The notes below the pieces were generated by a model that was not told the DNA's origin, did no database searches, and was given only the letters and a program-made list of their open reading frames with translations. The translations under genes were made by a program, and so were the position numbers. From Pyrenochaeta sp. MPI-SDFR-AT-0127 (taxonomy: Eukaryota > Ascomycota > Dothideomycetes > Pleosporales > Cucurbitariaceae): 64,000 nucleotides of DNA. The stretch lies in contig JAGTJM010000034.1 in the NCBI GenBank assembly GCA_020747015.1, positions 1 to 64,000 on the forward strand, given 5' to 3'. The stretch's first letter is position 1. Each line of letters begins with the position of its first letter. Positions 54,320-64,000 of the stretch are shown in pieces.

Positions 54320-55479
54320 TATGCTACATGTTCGAGACAGTCATGGTAGTGAGATACCCTGCCCTGCCAGGGCTACCTGCATGCACTAGATCAACCATGT
54401 CCATGTCAGTGATCCCAAATGTCGAAGCGAAAGAAAGCAAGAATGCCTGTAACCCGATTAGGCTCAGAAGCCGTCCACCTCTTCTAGACTATGTTGCACA
54501 CGCCGCTAGGGCGGCAGCAACGAGCACTACTCCTTCCGGATCCAGAAATAGCCAGATGTGTCCCGTCCGCCACTCCATCAGCCAATCATGCCAAGCAGTG
54601 TCACTTGATCCGGCCTGATCGTGAGACTGTAAGTGGGCAAGGCTCCTCCCCTCTAGTCATCTGACAAACACTGGTACAGCCACGTTAACGGATTTGCGTT
54701 GCGACATCCTCAGCGTAAATGAATCCATCCTGGCTATGAATGGGAAATGTATCTGCCATTGTAGGCGTCATACAGTCTCCGATCACTGCAATCAATCTTG
54801 AGCAAAATGAAAGAGGACAGGACGGAGGTAAGAAGTGATGTGCTGAAGCGCTTCGTTTGGGAAGCATAAAAGTGATATTGTGTCTTGTGCAGCAACGACA
54901 AACGAATAACAGTTCCTGGTATCTGGAAATCAACATCGGTAAGGAAAGCTCTGCAGCCAGGCTGTTAGAAGACCCGAAAGTAATACGTATGCAGAGCGGG
55001 AGCCATTTACCCGTCCGTGCCGTGCCGCGCTTGGCAGCAGGCATTTTCCATGAAGCTAGGCATATAAATGAATTTGTTTTTGAGAGACGAATTCTTACAC
55101 ATAAACTTAGACGAAAGTTGAAGAAGGCATCCAAAATGAAAGCCCATGTCAGTTATCAGATCGATTTGGCATGCTGAGAATGCTGTCCATACAAGCCGTC
55201 GCAAGCGGTGAGGTTTGGGGAAATCCAAAGACATCTCAAATATACAGCAACAAGCAATAGGGGCTTATTGAAGTGATTCGTTTGAGTATCTGGAAACAAT
55301 GTAAAACTATCAAACATTGTGCAACAACATTACCAAAGCCGCACCACCACGCAACCCAAAGTTAGGTGACCTTGATCACACCTAAATCACGAATGAACAC
55401 CTCCCACTGAATTCTCAAAGTGACATTATTAAACCAAACCGAAACGCACTTACTTGCATGCCATTCTAAAAGCACCTTC
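54320..55479. other. Intergenic, 3' side of the FAD oxidoreductase
   Basis: About 1.1 kb with overlapping weak frames on both strands (54328-54618 plus, 54685-55234 minus), none with domain signs. The last 150 bp should be the 3' region of the oxidoreductase. Confidence 0.4.
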
Positions 55480-57273
55480 TCAAGGCTTATAGAGTAAATC
55501 TCCACCCACGCAACGATTACACACAAACAACCCCTTTGGATCAACTTTCCTCTTTATACGCTCAAGCTTTGCATACTTTTCCTTTCCCCAAAATGCTTCT
55601 TTCCAGTAGGGTTCGTATGGATTCGCCTCGTTGACGTATGTTCCACCCCCTTCGCCTACAATCTCTGCTAAGCGCTTGCTGACTTCCACAGCTCGTAACT
55701 TCTTCTTGCGCTTTTCATCCTCAGGCGCGTCATCGGCCCAGTCTGTGCCCATACTGAATACGGCGCGCGAGGTCTTCCAGATAGGATGTACGGCAGTATT
55801 GTCACGGTTGCGGGAATCGACTTTGCCAACTAAGGAAATTGTGTCAGTGTGGTTCCTACATATTTTGTCTCAATTAACAACGATGGAATGTAAACTTACT
55901 AAAATTGAATCCGGGATGTAGATCTGGAAATTCATCTACAACCAAGCCCACCAACTGCTCCGTCTTCTCACCCAATACCTCAGGAGTCAACAGACGACTT
56001 GGGTCAATCACATTCGTAGCAATATTAGGGTCCTGAAGGAAGGTATTGCTATACTCCATCCAGCTGGGAAAGTCAAACGCGAATGCGAATGCATCCACGC
56101 CTGTAACATCTCCAGCCTGACGGAGAATTCCCGCAGCCTCATCAGCCGAAGCATTCGTGCCATTTGGTTGAATGAAGATCAATCCCAAAGATTCGCCAAG
56201 AGTTCCATAGCCAGTGAACCCAAGATCAGTGATGTGTGGTATGGTTTTCAATGCTCGGCCGAGCACTTCACGGCGAGAGGTGGGCGATGTAGAGTTGAAT
56301 TGCGCTGCGAGGACTTTGATGTGTGTTGGGAGTGGGTGCGTCTTGTACGTGATGGAGGTGATAATGCCCCAAGAATTGCCACCTCCGCCGCGGATAGCCC
56401 AGAAATGCTCGGTGTTTGTGTTTTCGTTTAGTGTTTTGACTTCACCGGATGCAGAAACGATATTCACTTCAAGGACATCTAGAGTTTGATGTGAGTCTGA
56501 GGGATTCGTTCACATTAGAGAAACTACTTACTGTCAACTCCTAGTCCGTAAAAGTGACTCCATGCGGAGTGACCTCCACCAGTGAACCATCCGCCTGCTG
56601 CGCCGACAGTCCTTGCACTCCCACCAACTACAATGCGCTTCTGTTGATCCGCATCGCGATACACATCCAGCCACTGCTCTCCAGCCTGCAGTGTTACAGC
56701 CGGAACTCCAATTGCTCCATATTTGGACCCCTTAGGAACAAAACTGTCATGCCACGTCCGCCCTTTCAAACGATGGGTCCAAATTGCAAATGTCCTCTTT
56801 CCGCTTGATCTTCCAAGATGGTCATGACCGGTATTCTTCACCGTGAGATAAAGATCCTTCTTTGCTGCCCACCTTACGGCTTTCTGGACATCTTCAATAG
56901 TAGACACGTTAACTGTATAGTCTGCTACAAGGCCTTGCTCGCATGGTGCGGAAACGGCACTATTGATGAAGCATTGGTCTGGGCCCAGTTCCCACAGAAT
57001 GGCCGAGTAGGCTCCTGGTTGTGCGGTGCGCCAGTCGCTGGATCTCCAATTCGTTTTTGCCGTTTCGCAAAGGACTTGGTTATATTCGGTGCCGTGACAG
57101 ACGCTTGCAGCGGGACGAGATGCAATCAGCCGGCCATTGATAGATGAGTTGAACGACGCCCATTCATTAGACGAAGGCCAGCAGGAATCTGCTGCCGTAC
57201 ATCGACGCGGATGACCCCCTGAGGCGGCCGCAGAAGGAAGAAGAGGAAAGAGAATAAATTGATCGAATTTCAT
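55480..57273 (-). CDS. Secreted FAD-linked oxidoreductase (BBE/PCMH type), three exons
   Basis: Exons 56532-57273, 55900-56478 and 55480-55829 (introns of 53 and 70 bp) give 556 residues. A signal peptide (MKFDQFILFPLLPSAAAS) opens it. FAD-binding PCMH domain: VKNTGHDHLGRSSG, whose His (about 150) is the usual covalent flavin site, and VGAAGGWFTGGGHSAWS (about 223-239). RGGGGNSWGIITSI follows. C-terminal BBE domain: TYVNEANPYEPYWKEAFWG and VDPKGLFVCNRCVGG. The second Cys of bicovalent members is not evident, so single attachment is likely. It should oxidise a sugar, alcohol or aromatic outside the cell. First of three same-strand secreted enzymes here. Confidence 0.9.
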
Positions 57274-57774
57274 ACTGCAAGTAAGACTCCACTATGCAGT
57301 CAAATTTTTGATTAGCATGTTTTGATTTTGACTCCAAAATCCGTTGATATTTGTACATGTTCAGGAAACTGCCTTGTTAGCTAAGCCAAGCCACTTCGCG
57401 AGGAAAGCGAGCGTTGTGATTCCACGGCTTGCACAGCCTTCCCTTCAATCACAAAGCCCAACACGTGCACAGAAACACGTGCGTCATTTTCGGCATCTAG
57501 CCACGAATTACGCAGAATCAGCCTTGTGCAGAGCCCATGGAGCCTTGTTGTTGTACAAGGAGCGAGAGCGAGCGCGAAGAACTTCTTGAAAAGGTGGGAT
57601 CGGCAGAGGCTTTGCTCGCATTGGTCGGGGCCTTGCGCCTGGTAATGAGAGCAAGATGTATACATTTCAGTGCCTAGCAACTTTGTTCTCTTGTTCAAAA
57701 TACCGCAATGGGTAGCATCCGTCTTTCCAGTCACAATTCAAAGCATGCGCTTTGCTTGCCCTTGAGTTACTGAA
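57274..57774. other. Promoter region of the FAD oxidoreductase
   Basis: A 500 bp spacer with no gene. The promoter of the oxidoreductase lies at its left; the 3' end of the tannase gene lies to the right. Confidence 0.5.
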
Positions 57775-59400
57775 CTATCGGCACTCAAATGACGTCGCCT
57801 CGTTAGGGTCGCCAGCAGCGAACACCATTCTCTTGGGCCATAGGCAAAGATTCGCCTTCCTCCCCGCCGCGCCACCCTGAGTCTCCGCCTCCAACGTCTC
57901 GGGGGCAATACCCTTCTCAACCCAGTCAATAAGACTCTTCAAACCATTCCCAGGGTACCATCCCGACCCGCCAACACAGTGATCAACACCAGGAGCCTCA
58001 AAATATCGGTAATAGTTACCTGCCTCTGGATCGCGTTCGTAGACCCGCTGCACATAGTCCAATGTATTGCCAGGCGGAACAAGCGCATCAGTGAGACCAT
58101 GCCAATTGAGGAGCTTACCGCCTGTTTTGTTAAAGCGACTAAGGTCAGGATCTGAAGTCCCTATGATAGAGTCGTATCGGTTTATAGATTGGTGTAACAG
58201 GTCTTCGAATACTGTTATGTTTATAGTCGAAAGATCGAAGTCGGGGTCCTTCACGAGGAAGTTTTTAATCCAGCCCGCAGAAATGATCATCGGAGAGCCC
58301 ACGCAGGTTCCATAAGTGCACTCAGTCCCTGCGGTCAAGTGGAGGACCGCGCCTTCGTCGAGGCCGTACCAGAGAAATTTGTTATCGGGGGAGGTTGGCC
58401 CTTTGAATGTCTTTTTGGCAACGGTTGCTGCGAGCTCCGTGATTGTAGTACTAGTATTTGTCGATGCGCATATGTATTGTTGACCAACGACAGTAGTAGG
58501 ATCAAATTCGCACTTTCCAGGTAAGGAGACAATACCATCCTCAAGGCCATCAAGCGCGTCACAAGCTTTGACGGCTGCGGCGTGAACGGCTTCGAGCTCG
58601 CATTGCGGCGGAAATTTGCCTAATCTATGTTAAAGAAGCACAACTGAATTGCAGCCGATCTACGCACCCAATTCGTTCATCACCGCTTGCGGCCAGAAAA
58701 GAGACATCAACAGCTCGTTCCAGTTGATGGCCGCTGCTGTCGCAAGAATACCATCATATTGGTCAGGATATCTCTGGGCTAGCATATGACCCTGGCGGCC
58801 GCCCGTCGAGCAGCCATTCCAGTAGCTATAAGTATGCGCTCTTCCATAGTATGCACGCACAACTGCTTTACCCAATGTCGCTGCATCGTCCAATGCTGTA
58901 GATGAGAAGTCTTGCAACAAGACCCAATTAACATTTCCAGGGCTGGACAAAGCCCAATCTTCGACAGGAGTGTCGGCGGCATGGCCTCCATCTGTCGTAA
59001 CTACTGCAAATCCTTCGCTTGCAGCCCAGACGAGTGTTGCGTTTTCTTCTGCCCCAGTCGTCCATCCTCCTCCACCGGCACCTAGGAATCGGCCCGTCCA
59101 ATTTTCATTAGAGGGAAGCCAAACAGCAGTGTTGATAGTGTCTCCGTAGCCAGGGTGGGTGTAGGTGATAATCACTTCGCAGACGTTGAGATTCGTAACG
59201 TTCTTCGCATAATGGTTTTGTGCGACTGCAACATTGACGGAAAGGCCGACGTGGGAGTGCGTCTTAATATTCTGGATTTCGCCGCCAAAGAGGCTCAAAT
59301 TCTGGAAGGTATCTGGATTACATTGTTCTTGAGCAAGAAGTGGGTTGGCCAGAGCCAAGGAGGTCAAGAGCTGCATCGACTTCTTGCGTTGCGAGGACAT
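57775..59400 (-). CDS. Secreted tannase / feruloyl esterase, two exons
   Basis: Exons 58668-59400 and 57775-58619 (48 bp intron, donor GTGCGT) give 525 residues. Serine esterase of the tannase family (alpha/beta hydrolase), releasing gallate or ferulate from plant phenolic esters. Seen: the nucleophile motif GCSTGGRQG (Ser near 198), WHGLTDALVPP with the Asp, and VDHCVGG with the His; Cys next to Ser and to His form the family CS-D-HC motif. The N-terminus has a signal peptide after a basic start; a Met at codon 9 (MQLLTSLALANPLLA) may be the real start. Several Asn-X-Thr sites fit secretion. It lies between two FAD oxidoreductases on the same strand. Confidence 0.92.
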
Positions 59401-59988
59401 GGTGGCCGATATCGTCGTTGAGGCAAGTGCAACAACTCAGAGCAAAGCCAGACAGATGTTCTACTTATAATCGCAGCAATGACCTCTATCTTGCTCACGG
59501 CAGGGGTTGATATGCGAGTCGGTTCCAGTTCAGGTTATTTTCAAGTCATCGTCGATCGCCATCATACATTGACCTGGTAACCGGAACCAAACTGCACAGC
59601 ATATCTTTCCCCGCAACTGGGGATGTGTCAAACATTGATAGATCTGAACACAAGATCGCATCTTCGTAGCTACGATGTTGAAGCCGTTGGAAAGTAAATA
59701 CTTAAAAGTGGGGCTCATGGCTTAACCCTGTATCACCTAGTGCTTACCTAGCGCTTACGGGCGAGAACGAGTGCATAGATATGATACTGATCGGTACTAG
59801 AAGCGAATGAATTCGTAATGCGCAGAACGAAGTTCCCGTAGAGATCTCACAAGTATGCAAGCCACTGACACCATTCAAAGTCACCATCACCAGAGCGCGA
59901 GTTAACTTTCGAAGCATTTTAATTTTATGTAGTTCACGTGCATAAGATACACTAAAGAAAATAAGAATACCATTACCAAAGCAATACG
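59401..59988. other. Tannase promoter / oxidoreductase 3' region
   Basis: A 588 bp spacer with no gene. Both neighbours are on the minus strand, so it serves as tannase promoter and as the end of the next gene. Confidence 0.5.
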
Positions 59989-61541
59989 TTACGCCTTAGA
60001 CACAAGGAAGCCATTGGCCTGCAGTTTTTGGAAAACCTGCGCAGGATCATATTTCCTGCTTACAGCCTTCAAATTACCCAAACTCTCCGAACCATAACTT
60101 GCCATGACATTTTGATGACTGCCTGCATCATTGGCGAATAGATTGGGAAGGAGAAGGCCGCTCTTGCGGGCATTCGAGGTCATCCATGAGTCCATATTTC
60201 TCTGGATCTTAGTCATCATATCTTTGTCCTTCTGATCCTGATACTGCACTAGGATAGATGTCCAGGTCTGAGAAACGGATGGAAGATTCAAGGAGTTGGG
60301 TACACCACCGGCTTGCTTTGTGCCAACAGACGCGACCCGGGAGCCTACAGGCTTGATAGCCAGGACGAGATCGGTCTCAGCGCCGGACGTAGGTGCCTGC
60401 TCTTGAATTTGCTTGTATAGGGCAACCAAGTAGTCGGCGCTTGGTTTCGTGATTACCGAATTGATCTGGCGAATCACAGCTTGTTCGGGAGGTGACATGG
60501 TCTGCGCGAGCTTGTAGACTGTGCCATTTGTTGGTGGTACGGGTACTTCCAAGGGTGTGAGGTCCAGTAAAGGAGCGAAAGCGTCGGGCCTTGATGCGGG
60601 CTCCGCATAGAAAAGCGCGACTTCGACCTCATTCTTCGAAGCTAACATGTAAACATTGGCTTTCGGGTCTTTCTCCATATTTGCTTGAACTTGTGTGAGA
60701 GCCGGCATAAATTTGGCGTAATCTTTGGGATCAAGACTGAAGAGCGTGTACCAGATATTATGCACTGGCGAGGTCTTCATGTCGAATCTGGTAATAATAC
60801 CAAAGTTATTGCCGCCGCCTCGAAGAGCGCGATACAGGTCGACATTGCTAGTAGCATTGGCATTCACAATAGACGAGTTACCAAGGACCACCTCAAAATT
60901 CGCGATGTTGTCTGTTACGAGGCCATTCAGCTGGGAGAAAAGCGTGTAACCACCGCCTAGCGTGAGACCGGAGATGCCAACAGCAGTGTTCAGACCAGTA
61001 ACACCAGATTTGCCGACAGAATCTGCAATCTTTTGGACATCACCACCCTTATTACCGGTACCTGTGTATATTATGGAGTTGTCAGAGCTCAATGAAAGCG
61101 ATTTCATTTGAGCCATGTCAAATAACACTCCACTTCCATCTATGCTAGCAAATTTGACGTTGGGGTCTAAAAATTAACCCATTGAATTAGAGTGTATACC
61201 TTAGAAGTACTTTAGGATGATTTTCACGTACTGTGGCCACCATTACGAACGGCAAATTGAGAGCCGGCCTTTGTTACGATCGACAGCCCCTTAGCAACTT
61301 GGTCGGTAGTAGTGGGTAAGAAAAAGCAAGCTGCTGGAAGTTCACAATTCGTCGACCAATTGATTCCCACCTCGTCCTGATAATTCGGACTCGACTTGTC
61401 GACATAGTTATTTGGAAACGTTGCTTTCAGTTGAGAGCAGGCTTTGGCTGCATTGTCGGAAGTCCCACGAGGGAACACATCTGGTATGACTGTAGCAACG
61501 CTCGGCCCTGCCAAGAGGAAGATGGTAGCTTTGATAAGCAT
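59989..61541 (-). CDS. Secreted FAD-dependent oxidoreductase (PCMH type), two exons
   Basis: Exons 61232-61541 and 59989-61166 (65 bp intron, GTACGT...TTAG) give 495 residues. Signal peptide MLIKATIFLLAGPSVATV. FAD domain: FAVRNGGHN across the splice junction, whose His (103) is the flavin site, then GLNTAVGISGLTLGGGYT and RALRGGGNNFGIITRFD. The long middle is the substrate domain. C-terminal KYDPAQVFQKLQANGF ends the protein, as in 6-hydroxy-D-nicotine-oxidase-like fungal enzymes; a canonical BBE ending (NxxD/Y) is not obvious. No Cys in the second attachment place, so single covalent flavin is likely. Reaction unknown; in context it may oxidise phenolics freed by the tannase. Confidence 0.9.
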
Positions 61542-64000
61542 TTTGGTGAAGGCTTGAGAAGTTTGAGGGCTTAAGCTTTTGAGTGTGACGAGTGATTTTC
61601 AGACTCCGTAATGCTTCCTTTATGAATACCACGAAAAGGGGCAACGCAGGCATGATGCCCGCCAGCTGCTGACCATTTTCTTGTCGCATCTTCTCCCGTG
61701 ATTTAGTCAAGCGGCATGGGAAGCTGCGATACGAGGGCGCTGACCGAAATTTGGTCTTTCCAGCCTCAATAACAAGCTACGGGTATACAATGTGAAGCCA
61801 CTTAGCGCTGACTAAACTCAACCTGAGAGGTCAGTATGGCCTAGCCACGATAATCCTCATTTGCTAGCTGACGAACGGTGTTGAGGAGAAAAGGGGACCA
61901 ATGTGTTTTGCCCTGACATTTAGTGTAATCATGCTGTTTTGTTTCTAGCGTCGGGTGCGATGTGTTTGAGGCTTATCGGGTGCTGGTGGTTCGGAGTCCG
62001 AGTCAGAAGCTTGTCGGATCCGACGTGTACCAAAGTCACCGGCTTGTGTGGCTTAATTTTCCGACTATGCTACAATTCCCTCTCCTTGGCTGGTTTCATT
62101 AATTTTTCCTAAAGTTATAGTGGTTGTGGGCAGGCTTTCGTCTGAAATGCTGAAGCTGTTCCGGAATACAGTTGAATTGCTGTGGTGCGGGGCAGGCCGC
62201 AGGCAAGTCAACGGGTACCGTACCAGTATTTGTTGATGCTCGGTGTTATTGTTCAATTGCTGCATGAACCTTCAGCTCAGCGCATAAGAGCCACAGTTGA
62301 TTCTCGTCCTCACATCACTGCGTCCAATTACAATTAGGCCAAGCCCATTAGCACGACTGCTCGTAAGGCGTTTTGGTCTGCTCATCGCACCTCGCCATGT
62401 CATTTGGAGCCGATGCACATTTTCCAAACGGTCATATTTACAACACATTCAATACTCCATCAACCAATTGCAGTCGCTTTGTACGATATAAGTTTCGCGT
62501 CATTTCAGTGAAATCCACTGTTCAGAATTGACAACGGCCGGGTCCACAGCAATTGCACTCCGCACTATCGCAGCAAAATTGTGGAATCACAATATGCTCG
62601 TTCTCGTGGTTGGGTTGCATGTGAGGTGTAGAAAGCAGTGATGAGAAGTGTGGCCTTTCAGGCTTGCGAATTGGTGAAGCAACCTCATTGGGTACTATGC
62701 TAGCTGTCATGGCCAGTTTGATTTTATCGCGTCGATCATTGAATGATCGGAAGACATTTTCCCCTTGTACATATTTGCAACGTATTGGCTTCGAACACCA
62801 GCATTACGTTTCCTACCCAATGATATCAATTACACACTACAAATGAAAGACGTAACAAGGATAAAACATGTGAACTCTGACATAGAACCTGATTGAAGGA
62901 TGCATGAAGGTTTGGCTCTCGTGGTGTGGGACAGTCGCGAAGAAGAAGATGCTTGTAAGCCCTTCAAAGCTATTCCCTTGGAATTACACCATTACTTTTG
63001 CGATTGTGGCGCGAAGACGAAACCATGATAACCACTGTGTGGGGTTTTCGACCTGTAAGCAGCCGAACTCTCGGACGGTATGCGAGAGAGATGATATCAT
63101 CAACCGAGTTGGAGCACGATGTCGATGTCGAACACTTCGACAGACGACATCCCTTTCGCTGACTCTCGAGCAACCGTTTAGACTGCAATTTGTAATTCTA
63201 ATGCATTCATTCCTGACAGAGATCTGTCGAAATAGTAGCGGGCGCGAACGTTGAATCACGGAGAGACGCAATGAGCCGGTGAATGTCGAGCCCTGATCCA
63301 GAGCCCTCTACGTACCGACTGGGCCTGCTCAGTCCTCTGTTGCAACAAACGCCTGAAAAACGAGCCATAGGACTTCCTATGCCGACAGTGCTTGTGTCTC
63401 CCCACTGTCGGCAAACTTTCCATCTTACCCCACCCGCGTCATAGCTTCCGCACTCATACCAGCGCACTTATCCCGTCTTACCCAAGCCAGTAAGCCGATG
63501 CAAGTTGTTTCCGCACCTGCGCCTCAACACCACTGTCTCCGTCATCAAGTCCTTGTTATGCTGCACATTGTCTCGCTTGTAATGCTTGCCAATATGTCTT
63601 GACTCGCTGGAAGGAATTTCGGATATAGGGAATAACGAATGGTATCGTTTTGAGTGGGTCAAGTGGATCCATATCATCTGGTGTACGGGGAAAGTGACCT
63701 GAATCTGGGGAAGGGTGCAGAAGTATGGCTCGAGACGACTGCTGGCCTGAAAAGAAGAAAGGATATCGACAAGCGAAGAATGGTCCGAGGTTGTTGCAAT
63801 GCGACGTTGTATAAGATTTCGGTCTTCGCTCCGATGATCGTCACGATGACGAGGCTTGGTTCCTCTACCAGTGGATTAGGCTTGATATTGACTCTCTTCT
63901 AATACGAGGTTTTGTTTTGGCGTCTCCCAACCTTTCACATTATCCATATTCTCACAATCACAACTGGTCAAATAATTCACACCAGCGCCAGCAGTTATGA
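61542..64000. other. Long right-end spacer, nothing identified
   Basis: About 2.5 kb to the end of the window. It includes the promoter of the oxidoreductase at its left edge. Frames near 62970-63467 (minus), 62904-63254 and 63654-63902 (plus) are short and lack motifs. A gene could start beyond the window. Confidence 0.4.

Noticed and set aside
1..64000. Search by eye for tRNA, rRNA and CRISPR-like arrays
   Set aside because: No convincing cloverleaf, ribosomal sequence or regularly spaced repeat was found; a covariance search could still find a tRNA that I missed.

Overview
This 64 kb window is nuclear DNA of a filamentous ascomycete. Protein-coding genes are interrupted by short introns (mostly 48-60 bp, GT...AG). 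The families are typical of Pezizomycotina: Zn(II)2Cys6 regulator, MFS carriers, HET-domain proteins, tannase and FAD-linked oxidoreductases. Repeats carry C-to-T damage of the kind left by repeat-induced point mutation (RIP). The gene mix fits a Dothideomycete such as a member of the Pleosporales, but the sequence alone does not prove this. I saw no rRNA, tRNA, CRISPR array or prokaryotic signal.

Layout. (1) 0.4-6.1 kb: an M20 amidohydrolase, a Zn-cluster regulator and a divergent DAL5-type MFS carrier look like a small uptake-and-hydrolysis cluster. (2) 6.3-24.2 kb: a coiled-coil protein with an apparent frameshift, a tiny two-exon gene, a GT1-type glycosyltransferase, a DHA2 drug-efflux MFS, a HET-domain membrane protein, a four-helix membrane protein and a secreted EthD protein, separated by long empty spacers. 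(3) 25.8-34.7 kb: mainly conserved housekeeping genes, namely histone chaperone RTT106, a GT90 transferase, a small membrane protein, an aquaporin and a kinase-like protein. (4) 33-51 kb: a conflict/self-recognition island. It holds an unidentified coding relic, a broken HET-ankyrin gene, an intact HET gene, an ankyrin protein ending in a DYW-like nucleic-acid deaminase, and a 7.3 kb element with 670 bp inverted repeats. (5) 51.6-61.5 kb: a methionine-permease-like carrier, then three same-strand secreted enzymes (FAD oxidoreductase, tannase/feruloyl esterase, FAD oxidoreductase) that could act together on plant phenolics outside the cell.

The most remarkable part is 42.8-50.1 kb. The element carries a complete HET-NACHT-ankyrin NLR-type gene of 1153 codons. 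It stays in one reading frame from start to natural stop, with no net indel, but holds 18 in-frame stops: 12 TAA, 5 TAG and 1 TGA. All 18 can be explained as C-to-T changes on the coding strand (CAA, CAG or CGA), while at least 15 Trp codons of the same gene are intact. RIP is the simplest explanation; the strand bias deserves a look.

The right inverted repeat of that element was hit by a 398 bp hAT-like MITE, which was then hit in its middle by a second 398 bp copy of itself in the opposite direction. Both insertions have perfect 8 bp target duplications, and the left inverted repeat preserves the empty site, so the order of events can be read directly.
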